This document shows positions 23,913 through 33,262 of a stretch of DNA of 64,000 nucleotides, in pieces. Every line of letters starts with the position of its first letter. Position 1 is the first letter of the stretch. The stretch is from positions 1 through 64,000 of the forward strand of contig NZ_BOPG01000028.1 of NCBI RefSeq assembly GCF_016863635.1, read 5' to 3'. A program made the position numbers and the translations under genes. The notes beneath the pieces are model-generated. The model was given only the letters and a program-made list of their open reading frames with translations, made no database searches and was not told the origin of the DNA. Source of the stretch: Virgisporangium aurantiacum. Lineage in GTDB: Bacteria > Actinomycetota > Actinomycetes > Mycobacteriales > Micromonosporaceae.

Positions 23913-24353
23913 ATGCAGACGCAGCACGACGTAGACGAAGCCGAGATCCGCCAGCAGATCGACACGATCGTCGACGGGCTCCGGACCAGGGACCTCGACG
24001 CACTGAAGCAGCCGTACTCGACGGGCGTCGTGTCGTTCGACGTCGAGCCTCCGCTGCAGCACGTCGGCATCGACGCGAAGCTCAGGAACTGGGCGAACGT
24101 GTTCGCCGTCTTCGACGATGTCAGCTACGAGGTCCGCGATCTGACGCTGACCGTCGGCGGTGAGGTGGCCTTCGGGCATGCCTTCGCCCGTCTCAGCGGC
24201 ACGTCGAAGGACGGCACGGCGATCCCCGGCATGTGGGTCCGGGTCACGTATTGCCTCCGGAAGATCGACGGCAGGTGGCTGATCACGCACGACCAGGTCT
24301 CCGTGCCGCTCGACGTCCGCACCGGCAAAGGGGTCGTCGACCTCCAGCCCTGA
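23913..24353 (+). CDS. NTF2-like (SnoaL/SgcJ-type) protein
   Basis: The 146-aa protein has the SgcJ/EcaC layout: an N-terminal helix pair (EIRQQIDTIVDGLRTRDLDA), YSTGVVSFDVEPPLQHVG and a C-terminal beta sheet (WVRVTYCLRKIDGRWLITHD). The cone-shaped NTF2 fold binds small hydrophobic ligands; some members catalyse isomerisation or cyclisation, many are only binding proteins. First gene of the operon that continues with a membrane protein, a multicopper oxidase and a LUD protein, divergent from the LysR regulator. Confidence 0.85.
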   Translation: MQTQHDVDEAEIRQQIDTIVDGLRTRDLDALKQPYSTGVVSFDVEPPLQHVGIDAKLRNWANVFAVFDDVSYEVRDLTLTVGGEVAFGHAFARLSGTSKDGTAIPGMWVRVTYCLRKIDGRWLITHDQVSVPLDVRTGKGVVDLQP

Positions 24354-24388
24354 CGGTCGCAGGATCCGAAACCAACTGAGGAGGACGC

Positions 24389-24766
24389 GTGCGGACGATC
24401 ATCAGCGTGCACCTGGTCGCGATCGCCGGCCAGCCCGTGTTCGCCGGCGTCTATCTGAGCGGGAACTTCGACGGCCTGCGCTGGCACGCGGTCGGTGCCG
24501 ACGTCGTCACCTCGCTCGGCTATCTGCAGGTGATCGCGGCGGCACTGGTCTGGATCCGACTGCGGCACAGCGGGCTGTTCCTCGCCTCGCTCGCCGTGGT
24601 GGCGGCGGAGACGGTCCAGTACCTCGCCGGAATGGACGGCGCGCTGTGGCTGCACCTTCCGTTGGGAGTGCTGACGATCGTCGGGCTCACCGTGCAGTTC
24701 ATCGTCGTGTGGCGTCGGCCGCTGCGGCCGGTCCCGGTCTCGCGTCCGGAGGTCGGCGATGCGTGA
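24389..24766 (+). CDS. Four-helix integral membrane protein, unknown
   Basis: The 125-aa protein (GTG start after GAGGAGG) has four predicted membrane helices: VHLVAIAGQPVFAGVYLSG, VVTSLGYLQVIAAALVWI, LFLASLAVVAAETVQYLAG and HLPLGVLTIVGLTVQFIVVW. Charged residues are few (an Asp-Gly-Leu loop and a basic C-terminus). Its 3' end overlaps the multicopper oxidase start by 8 bp, so it probably works with that enzyme, for example in electron transfer, but no heme or quinone motif is evident. Confidence 0.75.
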   Translation: MRTIISVHLVAIAGQPVFAGVYLSGNFDGLRWHAVGADVVTSLGYLQVIAAALVWIRLRHSGLFLASLAVVAAETVQYLAGMDGALWLHLPLGVLTIVGLTVQFIVVWRRPLRPVPVSRPEVGDA

Positions 24767-26342
24767 ACACCGTGGCATGACCCGGCGCCGGGCGCTGGGC
24801 ATCGGCGGGGCGCTCGGACTGATCGCCACCACCGGGCTGTCGGCGGCGGCCGCGCTTTCCCGGCACCCGTCGGCAACCGGCGCCCACCTGCGCAGCACCG
24901 TCGCGTTGCCACCGGCGTTCACGGCTCCGTTGCCGGCTCCGTCCGTACTGGGACCGGTCAGCACCTCGGACGGCGCCGACCGCTACGAGATCACCCAGCG
25001 CGAGGCGACCCTGGAGGTGCTACCCGGGATCAGCACGCCGATGTGGACGTACGGGGGCACGTTTCCGGGTCCCACGATCGAGTCGCGCCGCGGCCGCCCG
25101 GTGATCGTGACCCATCACAACGAGCTGCCGGTGCCGACCGTGGTGCATCTCCACGGCGGACGCACACCCCCCGCGCACGACGGGTACCCGACCGATCTCG
25201 TGCTCCCCGCCGCGTGGTCCGGCCACGGGCAACACGCCCGGAGCCACGGCATGGCCGATGCCCGGGCGGTGGTGACGGACACGCGGCGCGCGTACGAGTT
25301 CCCGCTTGACCAGCGCGCGACGATGCTGTGGTACCACGACCACCGGATGGACTTCACCGCACCGGCGATCTGGTGCGGCCTGGCCGGGCTGCACGTCGTG
25401 CGCGACGACGTGGAGGACGCCCTGGACCTGCCCCGGGGCGACCACGAGGTGCCGATGATGATCGCCGACCGCGCCTTCGACGCCGACGGGCGACTGGCGT
25501 ACCCGGCGCTCGATCCGACCCTGACCGGCGAACCCGGCGTCACCGGGGCGTACCTGGCCGGCGTCCTCGGTGACGTGATCCTCGTCAACGGTGCGCCATG
25601 GCCGGTACACGAGGTCGACACCGGCGTCTACCGGCTGCGCGTCCTCAACGGCTCCAACGCCCGGCACTACGAACTCGAAGCCGTCGCCGAGAACGGCCGC
25701 CCGCTTCCGCTGATCCAGATCGGCGCCGACCAGGGGCTGCTCGCGGCCCCGGTGCGACACGAACGTCTCCCGGTCGCACCCGCCGAACGATACGACGTGC
25801 TGATCGACTTCGGCGGCGTGCCGGTCGGTTCGCGGGTTCGGCTCGCCAACCGCCTCGGCACCGGCCGCACCGCCGACGTCATGCAGTTCCACGTCGTGCG
25901 CCGCGGCGCGCGCGCCCGGATCCCGGACACGCTCGCCGACGACCTACCGGAATGGAGCAGATCGCGGGCAACCGTGACCCGGGACCTCGCGTTCCGGGCC
26001 GGCCGCATGAACGGACGCCACGGCTGGCTCATCGACGGCCGGCCCTTCGATCCGGGCCGCACCGACATCACCACACGCCTGGGCGACATCGAGATCTGGC
26101 GGCTCGTCGCCGACGTCCACCACCCGATCCATCTGCACCTCGTCGGGTTCCGCGTCCTTTCCCGCGGCGGCGCCGCCCCCCTCCCGCACGACGCGGGTCT
26201 CAAGGACACCATCTCGCTGCGCCCGGGTGAGTCTGCGGAAATCATCACCCGCTTCGACGGCTACCGGGGCCGGTACCTGTTCCACTGCCACAACGCCGAA
26301 CACGAGGACATGGGCATGATGGCCAACCTCGAGATCGTCTGA
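24759..26342 (+). CDS. Exported multicopper oxidase
   Basis: The 527-aa protein starts with a Tat signal (TRRRALGIGGALGLIATTGL). Copper ligands appear in the usual order: HLHGGRTPPAHDG, WYHDHRMDFTAPAIW, HPIHLHLVGFRVL and FHCHNAEHEDMGMM, covering the type 1, 2 and 3 sites, with the Met ligand after HED. It resembles CotA/bilirubin oxidase-type enzymes that oxidise phenols, pigments or Cu(I) with reduction of O2 to water outside the membrane. ATG 24759 overlaps the membrane protein; a second ATG at 24777 (MTRRRALG) is possible. The partner genes do not reveal the substrate. Confidence 0.92.
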   Translation: MREHRGMTRRRALGIGGALGLIATTGLSAAAALSRHPSATGAHLRSTVALPPAFTAPLPAPSVLGPVSTSDGADRYEITQREATLEVLPGISTPMWTYGGTFPGPTIESRRGRPVIVTHHNELPVPTVVHLHGGRTPPAHDGYPTDLVLPAAWSGHGQHARSHGMADARAVVTDTRRAYEFPLDQRATMLWYHDHRMDFTAPAIWCGLAGLHVVRDDVEDALDLPRGDHEVPMMIADRAFDADGRLAYPALDPTLTGEPGVTGAYLAGVLGDVILVNGAPWPVHEVDTGVYRLRVLNGSNARHYELEAVAENGRPLPLIQIGADQGLLAAPVRHERLPVAPAERYDVLIDFGGVPVGSRVRLANRLGTGRTADVMQFHVVRRGARARIPDTLADDLPEWSRSRATVTRDLAFRAGRMNGRHGWLIDGRPFDPGRTDITTRLGDIEIWRLVADVHHPIHLHLVGFRVLSRGGAAPLPHDAGLKDTISLRPGESAEIITRFDGYRGRYLFHCHNAEHEDMGMMANLEIV

Positions 26343-26402
26343 CGAGCGCCCGACGCCGAACCGAACACCTCATCCAGCGACCAGAAAAGGCTCAACGACA
26401 CC

Positions 26403-27032
26403 ATGACCATCTCACTCCCGCAGACACCGTTCGCCGAAGCGGCACCCGTGCAGCGCCTGGAGCGGGCGGCCGCCGCGCTGACCGCACACGGGTTCACCGT
26501 CGAGATTCTCGATGACGCCGCCGCGGCGCGTGCCCGCGTCAAGGAGCTGATCCCTGAAGGCGCCACCGTGTTCACCGGCGCCAGCGAAACCCTCCGCCTG
26601 TCCGGCATCGACGAGGACATCAACAGCAGCGGGCGGTACGAGTCCGTCAAGGCACGCACCAGAACCATGGACCGTGCCACCCAACTGCCCGAGATCTGGC
26701 GGCTGCTCGCCTGCCCCGACGTCATCGTCGGCAGCGTCGCCGCGGTCACCGAGACCGGATCCCTCGTCGCCGCCTCGGCCAGCGGAAGCCAACTGGCCGG
26801 CTACTCCGGCGCCGCCGCCCGCGCGATCTGGATCGTCGGGGCGCAGAAGGTCGTACCCGACCTGGACACCGCGCTGCGCCGCGTCGAAGACCACTGCCTG
26901 CCCCTGGAACACGAACGCGCCATGAACGCCTACGGGCAGCCCGGCGCCCTCAACCGCCTGCTCGTCCTCAACGCGGAACCCCACCCCGGGCGCGGCACCG
27001 TCCTGCTGCTCCGCGAAACCATCGGATTCTGA
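26403..27032 (+). CDS. LUD-domain (LutC/YkgG-like) protein
   Basis: The 209-aa protein carries the LUD fold: RAAAALTAHGFTVEILDD, ELIPEGATVFTGASETLRLS, DVIVGSVAAVTETGSLVAAS, ARAIWIVGAQKVVPDLDTAL and LLLRETIGF. LUD proteins include LutC of the lactate-utilisation complex and stand-alone members of unknown role that often sit near redox genes. No lutA/lutB lies nearby, so lactate oxidation is not implied. It follows the multicopper oxidase by 60 bp with AAAAGG as ribosome site and is probably the last gene of the operon. Confidence 0.85.
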   Translation: MTISLPQTPFAEAAPVQRLERAAAALTAHGFTVEILDDAAAARARVKELIPEGATVFTGASETLRLSGIDEDINSSGRYESVKARTRTMDRATQLPEIWRLLACPDVIVGSVAAVTETGSLVAASASGSQLAGYSGAAARAIWIVGAQKVVPDLDTALRRVEDHCLPLEHERAMNAYGQPGALNRLLVLNAEPHPGRGTVLLLRETIGF

Positions 27033-27045
27033 ACCCACCGGCGCG

Positions 27046-28620
27046 CTATGCGGCGGCGGGCACCGGTTCCGGCGCGGGGGCCGGAGCCGGTGCGGCGTCG
27101 GCCGAACCGGACGCCGGCAGGTGCCGCAGCGTCACGATGGACACCACCGCGAGGGCGGCGAAGAGCACCGCCACGACCGCCAGCACCGTGTGCATGCCGC
27201 CGGTGAACGCCGCCTGCGCCGAGTCCAGTAGTTGCGTGCCGGCCGGACCCGGCACGCGGCCGGCGACCGTCAGGGCGCCGTGGACGCTGTCGCCGGCGGT
27301 CGTGGCCAGGTCGGCGGGCACACCGGCCGGCACCGCCACCCGGTCCCGGAACGCGGCGGTGGCGATCGAACCGAACACCGCCACGCCCAGCGCCAGCCCG
27401 AGTTCGCCGCTGGTCGACGTCAGCGACCCCGCCGAGCCGGCCTTCTCCGGCGGCGCCGAGCCCATGATGATGGTGTTCGTCATGACGCCGATCGGGCTGC
27501 TGCCGACGTACAGCACGAACAGCGCGGCCACCAGCCAGCCGACCCCGGCGGCCGGCCCGATCCGGGTGATCGCGACCGCGCCGACGGCGGCCAGGACGAG
27601 CCCGGCGGAGAAGATGTACGCCGGGCGGACCGTGCGGGCCAACGCCGGCCCGACGTTGCCGGCCACGATCATCGCCAGCGACGGCGGCAGCATCCACAGC
27701 CCGACGGCCAGCGGGCTCAAGCCCTTGACCACCTGGAGGTACTGGGTGACCAGCAGACCGACGCCGGCCATCGAGAACGCGAGCACGAACGCCAGCGACA
27801 GTCCGCCGCGGACCTCGCGGTTGGCGAACAGGCGCAGATCGAGCAGCGGGTTGTCCAGCCGGCGCTGCCGGGTCACGAACAGCGCCGCGAACACCAGTCC
27901 CGCGACCACCGCGGCGACCGCCGGCAGGTCCGGGCCGCCGCGGGCGATCTCCTTCAGGCCGTAGACGAACGGCAGGATGGCGGCGAGCGACAGCACGACG
28001 CTGAGCGGGTCGAGGCGACCGCCGCCACCGCCGGGCGACTCCGGCAGCAGGAACGGGCCGGCGACCAGCAGCAGACCCATCACCGGGACGCCGATCAGCA
28101 GCGCCGCGCCCCACCAGAAGGCGCCGAGCAGCAGGCCGCCGATCGACGGCCCGACGACGACACCCACCATGATCGACGTTCCCCAGATGCCGTACGCGGT
28201 ACCGAGTTGGCGTGGATCGGTGAACAGGTTGCGGATCAACGCGAGCACCGACGGCATGACCGTCGCACCGGCCACGCCGAGGACCGCGCGGGCACCGATC
28301 AGCACCGCGACCGAGTCCGCGCACGCGCCGACAACCGACGCCACCACGAACACCGCCGCACCGGCCAGCAGCACCTTCCGGTACCCGATCCGGTCACCGA
28401 GACTGCCCATCGTGACCAGGAACCCGGCGATCATGAACCCGTAGACGTCCATGATCCAGAGCTGCGCCGATCCGCCCGCGTTCAGGTCGGCGCTCAGCCG
28501 CGGCAGGGCGAGGAACAGCACGTTGAGGTCCACCACCGCCAGCATCGTGGGAAGGCAGAGGACGGCGAGCGCCAGCCAGGTGCGCGGGCGCGCCCCGACC
28601 TGTGGGTCAACGGTCGACAT
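27046..28620 (-). CDS. MFS drug-efflux transporter, DHA2 (EmrB/QacA) family, 14 TM
   Basis: The 524-aa protein shows the DHA2 landmarks: ALPRLSADLN after helix 1, GSLGDRIGYRKVLLAG (motif A), RAVLGVAGATVMPSVLALI and GPSIGGLLLG (motif C). The length and number of hydrophobic stretches give 14 helices; the C-terminus is a Pro/Ala-rich tail. It probably exports hydrophobic cations or antibiotics by proton antiport. The ATG at 28620 is used because GGAG lies 8 nt upstream. It converges with the LUD gene and diverges from the GH81 gene. Confidence 0.92.
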   Translation of the reverse strand: MSTVDPQVGARPRTWLALAVLCLPTMLAVVDLNVLFLALPRLSADLNAGGSAQLWIMDVYGFMIAGFLVTMGSLGDRIGYRKVLLAGAAVFVVASVVGACADSVAVLIGARAVLGVAGATVMPSVLALIRNLFTDPRQLGTAYGIWGTSIMVGVVVGPSIGGLLLGAFWWGAALLIGVPVMGLLLVAGPFLLPESPGGGGGRLDPLSVVLSLAAILPFVYGLKEIARGGPDLPAVAAVVAGLVFAALFVTRQRRLDNPLLDLRLFANREVRGGLSLAFVLAFSMAGVGLLVTQYLQVVKGLSPLAVGLWMLPPSLAMIVAGNVGPALARTVRPAYIFSAGLVLAAVGAVAITRIGPAAGVGWLVAALFVLYVGSSPIGVMTNTIIMGSAPPEKAGSAGSLTSTSGELGLALGVAVFGSIATAAFRDRVAVPAGVPADLATTAGDSVHGALTVAGRVPGPAGTQLLDSAQAAFTGGMHTVLAVVAVLFAALAVVSIVTLRHLPASGSADAAPAPAPAPEPVPAAA

Positions 28621-28786
28621 GGGTGGTCTCCTCACGCTGTGGCGACGCCGTGTGCGCCCGCCTACGAACGCGTCGAACGGGCACCCGCCTGATCGACACC
28701 ACCCGCGGAATTTCCGACCAACGGCAGGGGGACCCGGCGAAACATTGACGAAACGCGATGGTCATGCCTACAGTTCCGGACACCGA

Positions 28787-28798
28787 GAGAGCGCTCTC
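28787..28798. promoter_or_regulatory. LacI-family-type operator GAGAGCGCTCTC upstream of GH81
   Basis: A perfect 12-bp palindrome centred on CGCG lies 38 bp before the GH81 start. It has the GAGCGCTC core of actinomycete LacI-type sugar repressor sites such as CebR boxes. It argues for the GH81 start at 28836, since a start at 28758 would place the operator inside the gene. The repressor is not in the window. Confidence 0.7.
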
Positions 28799-28835
28799 AC
28801 GAGTGCGGTCGGGGGTCGACTTCACTGGAGGCGTG

Positions 28836-31781
28836 ATGGGATCTGTCGTCCGACGTGCGAAATCAGGCGGCGTTCCCGGTCGCCGACCGTCGCGGGCCTT
28901 CGTCCTGACGGTCGCCGCGGCTGTCGCGGCCGGACTCGGAGCGGTGGTCTTCGGCGGCGCCACCGGCGCGGCTCCCGTCGGCGCGGGCAGCTACACCGAG
29001 ACCCTGCCGGCCGGTGCGAGCCTGCCGGTCGGCTGCGGAGACCTGTCCACGAACCCCCGCCAGTTCATGACCGCCAACGCGCCGGCCGGCCCGGTGCCGA
29101 CCAACGACTGGTGGTCGTCGCTGGTCTTCAAGAAGTTCGACTGCGCCTTCAGCGAGAACCTGCACGCGCACCCGACGAGCTACGACACCACCGCGGGCGG
29201 GCTGGGCTTCTCCTACAACACCACGCCGCAGATCAGTGGTTCGGCGACCGGCGTGGGCGAGTACCACTACATCTACCAGGAGGACTTCACCGCCGGCGTG
29301 GCCGGGCTGAACGCGCCCCGGACGCTGGTCGACGGCTGGACCGACTGGACCGTCACGCCGTACTGGAGCGACGGCACCCGCACCATGAAGGCGACCATCG
29401 GTCACGGCCTGCCGTTCGCGTACTTCCAGATCACCGGCGGCAACGCCCAGATCACGACGAAGAGCACCCCGACCGTCTGGTCCAACAGCGGGGCGCGGAT
29501 CGGCTATTCGGTGGCGGGCCGGGACTACGTCGCGTACGCGCCGACCGGGGCCACCTGGTCGGTCAGCGGCACCGTCATCACCTCCACCCTGGCCGGGCGG
29601 GGATACTTCTCCATCGCCGTGCTGCCCACCACGCCGGCCACCAGCGTCGCGGACAAGACGGCGCTGGCCACGAGCTACGGCACGTACGCGCACAACCACG
29701 TCACCGGCACCCGCGTGTCGTACGCGTACAACCAGAACACCAGCCGGGTCGCCACCACGTACGCGTACACCACCACCGCGCGCGAGGGGTCCGGCACCGG
29801 GACCGTGATCGGCCTCTACCCGCACCAGTGGCGGGCATTGACCGGTGCGACGCCCATCGCGCCGACCTACGTCACCGCCCGGGGGACGATGAAGAATCTC
29901 GTCGGCGTGTCGTCGTTCGTCACCTCCGCGGCCTTCACCGGGGTGCTGCCCGAGGTGCCCGCGGTGGCCGACAGCACCGGAGCCGACCTGGCGACCCTCA
30001 ACGGCTACCTCGACCAGGTCAGGAACAACCCGGTCAACGTGCTGGGCAACGACACCTACTGGACCGGCAAGGCGCTCGGCGTCGGCGCGCGGATCGCGGA
30101 GATCGCCGACCAGCTCGGCCGCACCGACGTCCGCGACACCGCCCTGGCCGCCATCCGGGCCAAGCTGACCGACTGGTTCACCGCGTCGCAGGGCAAGACG
30201 CAGCGGCTGTTCTACTACGACCGGAACTGGGGCACGCTGATCGGCTACCCCGCGTCGTACGGGTCCGACGCCGAGCTCAACGACCACCACTTCCACTACG
30301 GCTACTTCATCGCCGCCGCCGCGACGCTGGCCAAGTTCGATCCGTCCTGGGCGGCGAATTCCGCCTACGGCGGCCTGGTGGACCTGCTGATCCGCGACGC
30401 CAACAACTACGACCGCGGCGACAACCGGTTCCCGTACCTCCGGGACTTCGACATCTACGCCGGGCACGACTGGGCGGCCGGGCACGGCGCGTTCTTCGCC
30501 GGAAACAACCAGGAGTCCTCGTCGGAGGGGATGAACTTCGCCAACGCCCTGATCCAGTGGGGACAGGCGACCGGCAACACCGCGATCCGTGACGCCGGCA
30601 TCTTCATCTGGACGACGCAGTCGGCCGCCATCAACGAGTACTGGTTCGACACCCGTAACGAGAACTTCCCGTCGGCGTTCGGCCACGGCACCGTCGGCAT
30701 GGTCTGGGGTGACGGCGGCGCGTACGCCACCTGGTTCTCCGCCGCTCCGGAGCAGATCCAGGGCATCAACATGCTGCCGGTCACCGGCGGGCACTTCTAC
30801 CTGGGCAACGACCCGGCCTACGTCCGGAGCAACTACGCCGAGCTGGTCCGCAACGCCGGGCGCGAACCCGCGCTGTGGCAGGACATCGCCTGGCAATACC
30901 TGGCGCTCGGCGACGGCGACGCGGCGCTGGCCAAGTTCCGGGCCAACAGCGGCTACACCCCCGAGGAGGGCGAGACCAAGGCGCACACGTTCCACTGGAT
31001 CCGCAACCTCGCCGCCCTCGGCACGGTCGATCTCACCGTCACCGCCAACCACCCGCTGTACCGGGTGTTCATCAAGAACGGCGCCAGGACGTACGTCGCG
31101 TCCAACATCACCAACGCGGCGCTCACGGTGACGTTCTCGGACGGCAAGGTGCTGGCGGTGCCGGCCGGCCGGACGGTCGCCAGCGGCGCGGTCAACTGGT
31201 CCGGTGGCAACGCGACCGGCGGCGGGATCAACCCGAGTCCGTCCGGCAGTTCGTCGCCGTCGTCTCCGTCGCCGTCGGCTTCCCAGTCGTCCTCTGCTCC
31301 GCCGACCGGCGGGGGAGCGGTCCGGTACCTGCAGACCGGCGGCGTCCTGGCCGGTGCCGCGGGGAGCGCCGGTACCGCGACGGTGGTCAAGGCGTCCGGC
31401 GTCAACGACAACCAGCCGCACTCGCCGACCACCTTCACCGCGACCGGGTTGAACCTGACGTACCGGTCGGGCGTCGCGACCGCCTTCGGCATCTCCGTCG
31501 ACGCGGGCACCTCGGTCGGCAACGCCACCCAGGTCCGCGTCTCGTACGACCTGACCGGCGACGGCAGCTTCGACCGGGTCGAGACGTTCCGCTACTTCGC
31601 CACCGACCCGGTCACCGGGTGGGAGCGGTACACCGACGGCGTCGGCCAGATCACCACGACGGGGTCGTTCGGCAACCTGGCGAACGGCACGGTCAAGGTG
31701 GAAATCTGGAGCGCCATCGGGTCCGCGGCGAGCACGGTGTCGCTGGGCGCACTGTCCACGGTGACCCTGCCGTATCAATGA
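28836..31781 (+). CDS. Secreted GH81 endo-beta-1,3-glucanase with C-terminal carbohydrate-binding module
   Basis: The 981-aa protein has a long Sec/Tat-type signal (SRAFVLTVAAAVAAGLGAVV), a GH81 catalytic domain (~55-790) and a Ser/Pro linker (~800-826) before a ~150-residue beta-sandwich module (RYLQTGGVLAGAAG ... VKVEIWSAIG). GH81 motifs seen are NDWWSSLVF near the start, LNDHHFHYGYFIAAAATLAK (~480) and FAGNNQESSSEGMNFANALI (~555), which carry the catalytic Asp and Glu. The enzyme cuts laminarin-type beta-1,3-glucans, for example fungal walls. The terminal module may be a CBM56-like glucan binder, not certain. A LacI-type operator precedes it and a hairpin follows. Confidence 0.95.
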   Translation: MGSVVRRAKSGGVPGRRPSRAFVLTVAAAVAAGLGAVVFGGATGAAPVGAGSYTETLPAGASLPVGCGDLSTNPRQFMTANAPAGPVPTNDWWSSLVFKKFDCAFSENLHAHPTSYDTTAGGLGFSYNTTPQISGSATGVGEYHYIYQEDFTAGVAGLNAPRTLVDGWTDWTVTPYWSDGTRTMKATIGHGLPFAYFQITGGNAQITTKSTPTVWSNSGARIGYSVAGRDYVAYAPTGATWSVSGTVITSTLAGRGYFSIAVLPTTPATSVADKTALATSYGTYAHNHVTGTRVSYAYNQNTSRVATTYAYTTTAREGSGTGTVIGLYPHQWRALTGATPIAPTYVTARGTMKNLVGVSSFVTSAAFTGVLPEVPAVADSTGADLATLNGYLDQVRNNPVNVLGNDTYWTGKALGVGARIAEIADQLGRTDVRDTALAAIRAKLTDWFTASQGKTQRLFYYDRNWGTLIGYPASYGSDAELNDHHFHYGYFIAAAATLAKFDPSWAANSAYGGLVDLLIRDANNYDRGDNRFPYLRDFDIYAGHDWAAGHGAFFAGNNQESSSEGMNFANALIQWGQATGNTAIRDAGIFIWTTQSAAINEYWFDTRNENFPSAFGHGTVGMVWGDGGAYATWFSAAPEQIQGINMLPVTGGHFYLGNDPAYVRSNYAELVRNAGREPALWQDIAWQYLALGDGDAALAKFRANSGYTPEEGETKAHTFHWIRNLAALGTVDLTVTANHPLYRVFIKNGARTYVASNITNAALTVTFSDGKVLAVPAGRTVASGAVNWSGGNATGGGINPSPSGSSSPSSPSPSASQSSSAPPTGGGAVRYLQTGGVLAGAAGSAGTATVVKASGVNDNQPHSPTTFTATGLNLTYRSGVATAFGISVDAGTSVGNATQVRVSYDLTGDGSFDRVETFRYFATDPVTGWERYTDGVGQITTTGSFGNLANGTVKVEIWSAIGSAASTVSLGALSTVTLPYQ

Positions 31782-31785
31782 GCTG

Positions 31786-31814
31786 ACGACCCGTTGCTAC
31801 CCGGGGCGGGTCGT
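31786..31814 (+). terminator. Hairpin downstream of GH81
   Basis: Perfect 8-bp arms ACGACCCG (31786-31793) and CGGGTCGT (31807-31814) enclose a 13-nt loop and start 5 nt after the stop codon. There is no U-run, as usual for actinomycete terminators. Confidence 0.6.
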
Positions 31815-31995
31815 TCGTTCATCATGCGGGTCCGGCCGAATCGGCAGAACGACGGCGTCTGCGGTCCCCCGAACCGGTGCAGTGAGCCGCAGCGAGGGAT
31901 TCCGCCCGGCCACCGTGTGACGATCGGCGGGCCGCGGAAACCATTTCCAGCAGAGCACATCGGCAGCTGGACTCTCCACCGCGCAATCGGAGGAG

Positions 31996-33156
31996 ATGAC
32001 GGTGGTACCGGTGGCGACCGAGGCACCCGTCGTCGGGGCTCGCGTCGCGGTGACGGCGATGTTCACGGTTGCCGGAGTGCAGTGCGGCATCTTCACGGCG
32101 CGGTTCCCCGCGCTGGTCGACCGTTTCGGCGTCGCTCCGGTCCACCTCAGTGTCGTGTTGTTCGTCTGGGCGTTGTGCGCGGCGTCCGCGACGCTGGCCG
32201 TCCGCCGCGTCATTCCCCGATTCGGCAGTGCCGCGGTGCTGAGGTTCGCCGCGCCGACGTGCGCCCTGACCCTGGCCGTCGTTGCCGTGGCACCCGACTT
32301 CGGGGCACTGCTCGCCGCGATAGCGGTCTTCGGCGCGGCGTTCGGGATTCTCGAGGTGTCCGTGAACAGCCAGGGCGCCGTCCTGGAACGGGTCCACCGC
32401 CGGCCGCTGTTGGGTGGCATGCACGCCGCGTGGAGCATCGGTGCTGTCGCCGGTGGGGCGCTGGCGGCCGGGTTCGGTCATCTCGGCATCGGTTACGGCT
32501 GGAGCGTCGGCCCGGTGGCGCTGTGCACGTTACCCGCCACCGTGCTGCTCGGCCGTGGTCTGCTCCGGCTCGACCCGGTCGAGCGGGCCGCGGGCCCGAC
32601 CGGTCGGCGTCGGCGGCCCACCGCGGCGGTCTGCCTGCTGTCCGTCGCCGCGTTCAGCGCCTTCGTGGTCGAGAGCAGCATCGCCGATTGGAGCGGACTG
32701 CTCCTGCGACACGACCTCGGTACGTCCCATGCGGTCGCCGCGCTCGGCTATCCGCTGTTCCAGCTCGGCCTGCTCAGCGGTCGGCTGCTCACCGACCGGG
32801 TCCGCGCGGCGTGCGGATCCCGGCGCGTCCTCGCCGGCGGCGGCCTTGCCACGGCCGTCACGTTCGCCGTCGCCGCGTCCGTGTCCAGCCCGACCCTCGC
32901 GCTGCTCGCCCTGTACGCGGTCGGCGTCGCGACGGGACCGGTGCTGCCGACCGCGTTCGCCGCCGCCGGCACCCTCGACCGGCGAGCCGACGGGCCGGCG
33001 ATCGCCCTGATCGGCGCGGTCGGCTACACGGGTCTGCTCATGGGTCCGGTGGCGGTCGGCGCGATTGCGACCGTCAGCACCCTCCGCAGTGGTCTCTGCG
33101 CGGTGATCGTGGTGTTCGGTGCGGTGATCGTCGCGGTCGCCCACGGCGCACGCTAA
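31996..33156 (+). CDS. MFS transporter, 12 TM
   Basis: The 386-aa protein has twelve hydrophobic helices. The N-terminal half includes GIFTARFPALVDRFGVAPVH and GAAFGILEVSVNSQGAVLER, like the YbjJ/fucose-permease-type MFS group; the second half repeats the pattern (LGYPLFQLGLLSGRLLTDRV). The substrate is unknown. The ATG at 31996 sits only a few nt after GGAGG, so translation could also begin at the GTGs at 32002/32011. The ~180 bp between the GH81 hairpin and this gene show no other gene. Confidence 0.85.
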   Translation: MTVVPVATEAPVVGARVAVTAMFTVAGVQCGIFTARFPALVDRFGVAPVHLSVVLFVWALCAASATLAVRRVIPRFGSAAVLRFAAPTCALTLAVVAVAPDFGALLAAIAVFGAAFGILEVSVNSQGAVLERVHRRPLLGGMHAAWSIGAVAGGALAAGFGHLGIGYGWSVGPVALCTLPATVLLGRGLLRLDPVERAAGPTGRRRRPTAAVCLLSVAAFSAFVVESSIADWSGLLLRHDLGTSHAVAALGYPLFQLGLLSGRLLTDRVRAACGSRRVLAGGGLATAVTFAVAASVSSPTLALLALYAVGVATGPVLPTAFAAAGTLDRRADGPAIALIGAVGYTGLLMGPVAVGAIATVSTLRSGLCAVIVVFGAVIVAVAHGAR

Positions 33157-33178
33157 AGGAATTACTCGAAAGAGTGAC

Positions 33179-33205
33179 CAATCCGGACCAACCCGCGCTC
33201 CGAAT
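33179..33205 (+). promoter_or_regulatory. Possible SigK-type promoter (CAATCC-N15-CCGAAT)
   Basis: caatcc at 33179-33184 and ccgaat at 33200-33205 resemble the mycobacterial SigK -35 (CCATCC) and -10 (CCGAAT) elements, 58 bp before the fasciclin start. In mycobacteria SigK drives the fasciclin antigens MPT70/MPT83. The spacer of 15 is slightly short and no sigK gene is in the window. Confidence 0.4.
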
Positions 33206-33262
33206 GTTCTGCGACGTCTCCGGTGAGCCAACTGCCGGTGACCATGAACAGAGGAGCAGGAC

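Noticed and set aside
26403..27032. A lactate-utilisation (lutABC) operon
   Set aside because: Only a LUD-domain protein is present; no lutA- or lutB-like iron-sulfur genes lie nearby, so the name lutC is not applied.
28863..31778. A 971-aa minus-strand frame opposite the GH81 gene
   Set aside because: Antisense shadow; GH81 motifs are all on the plus strand.
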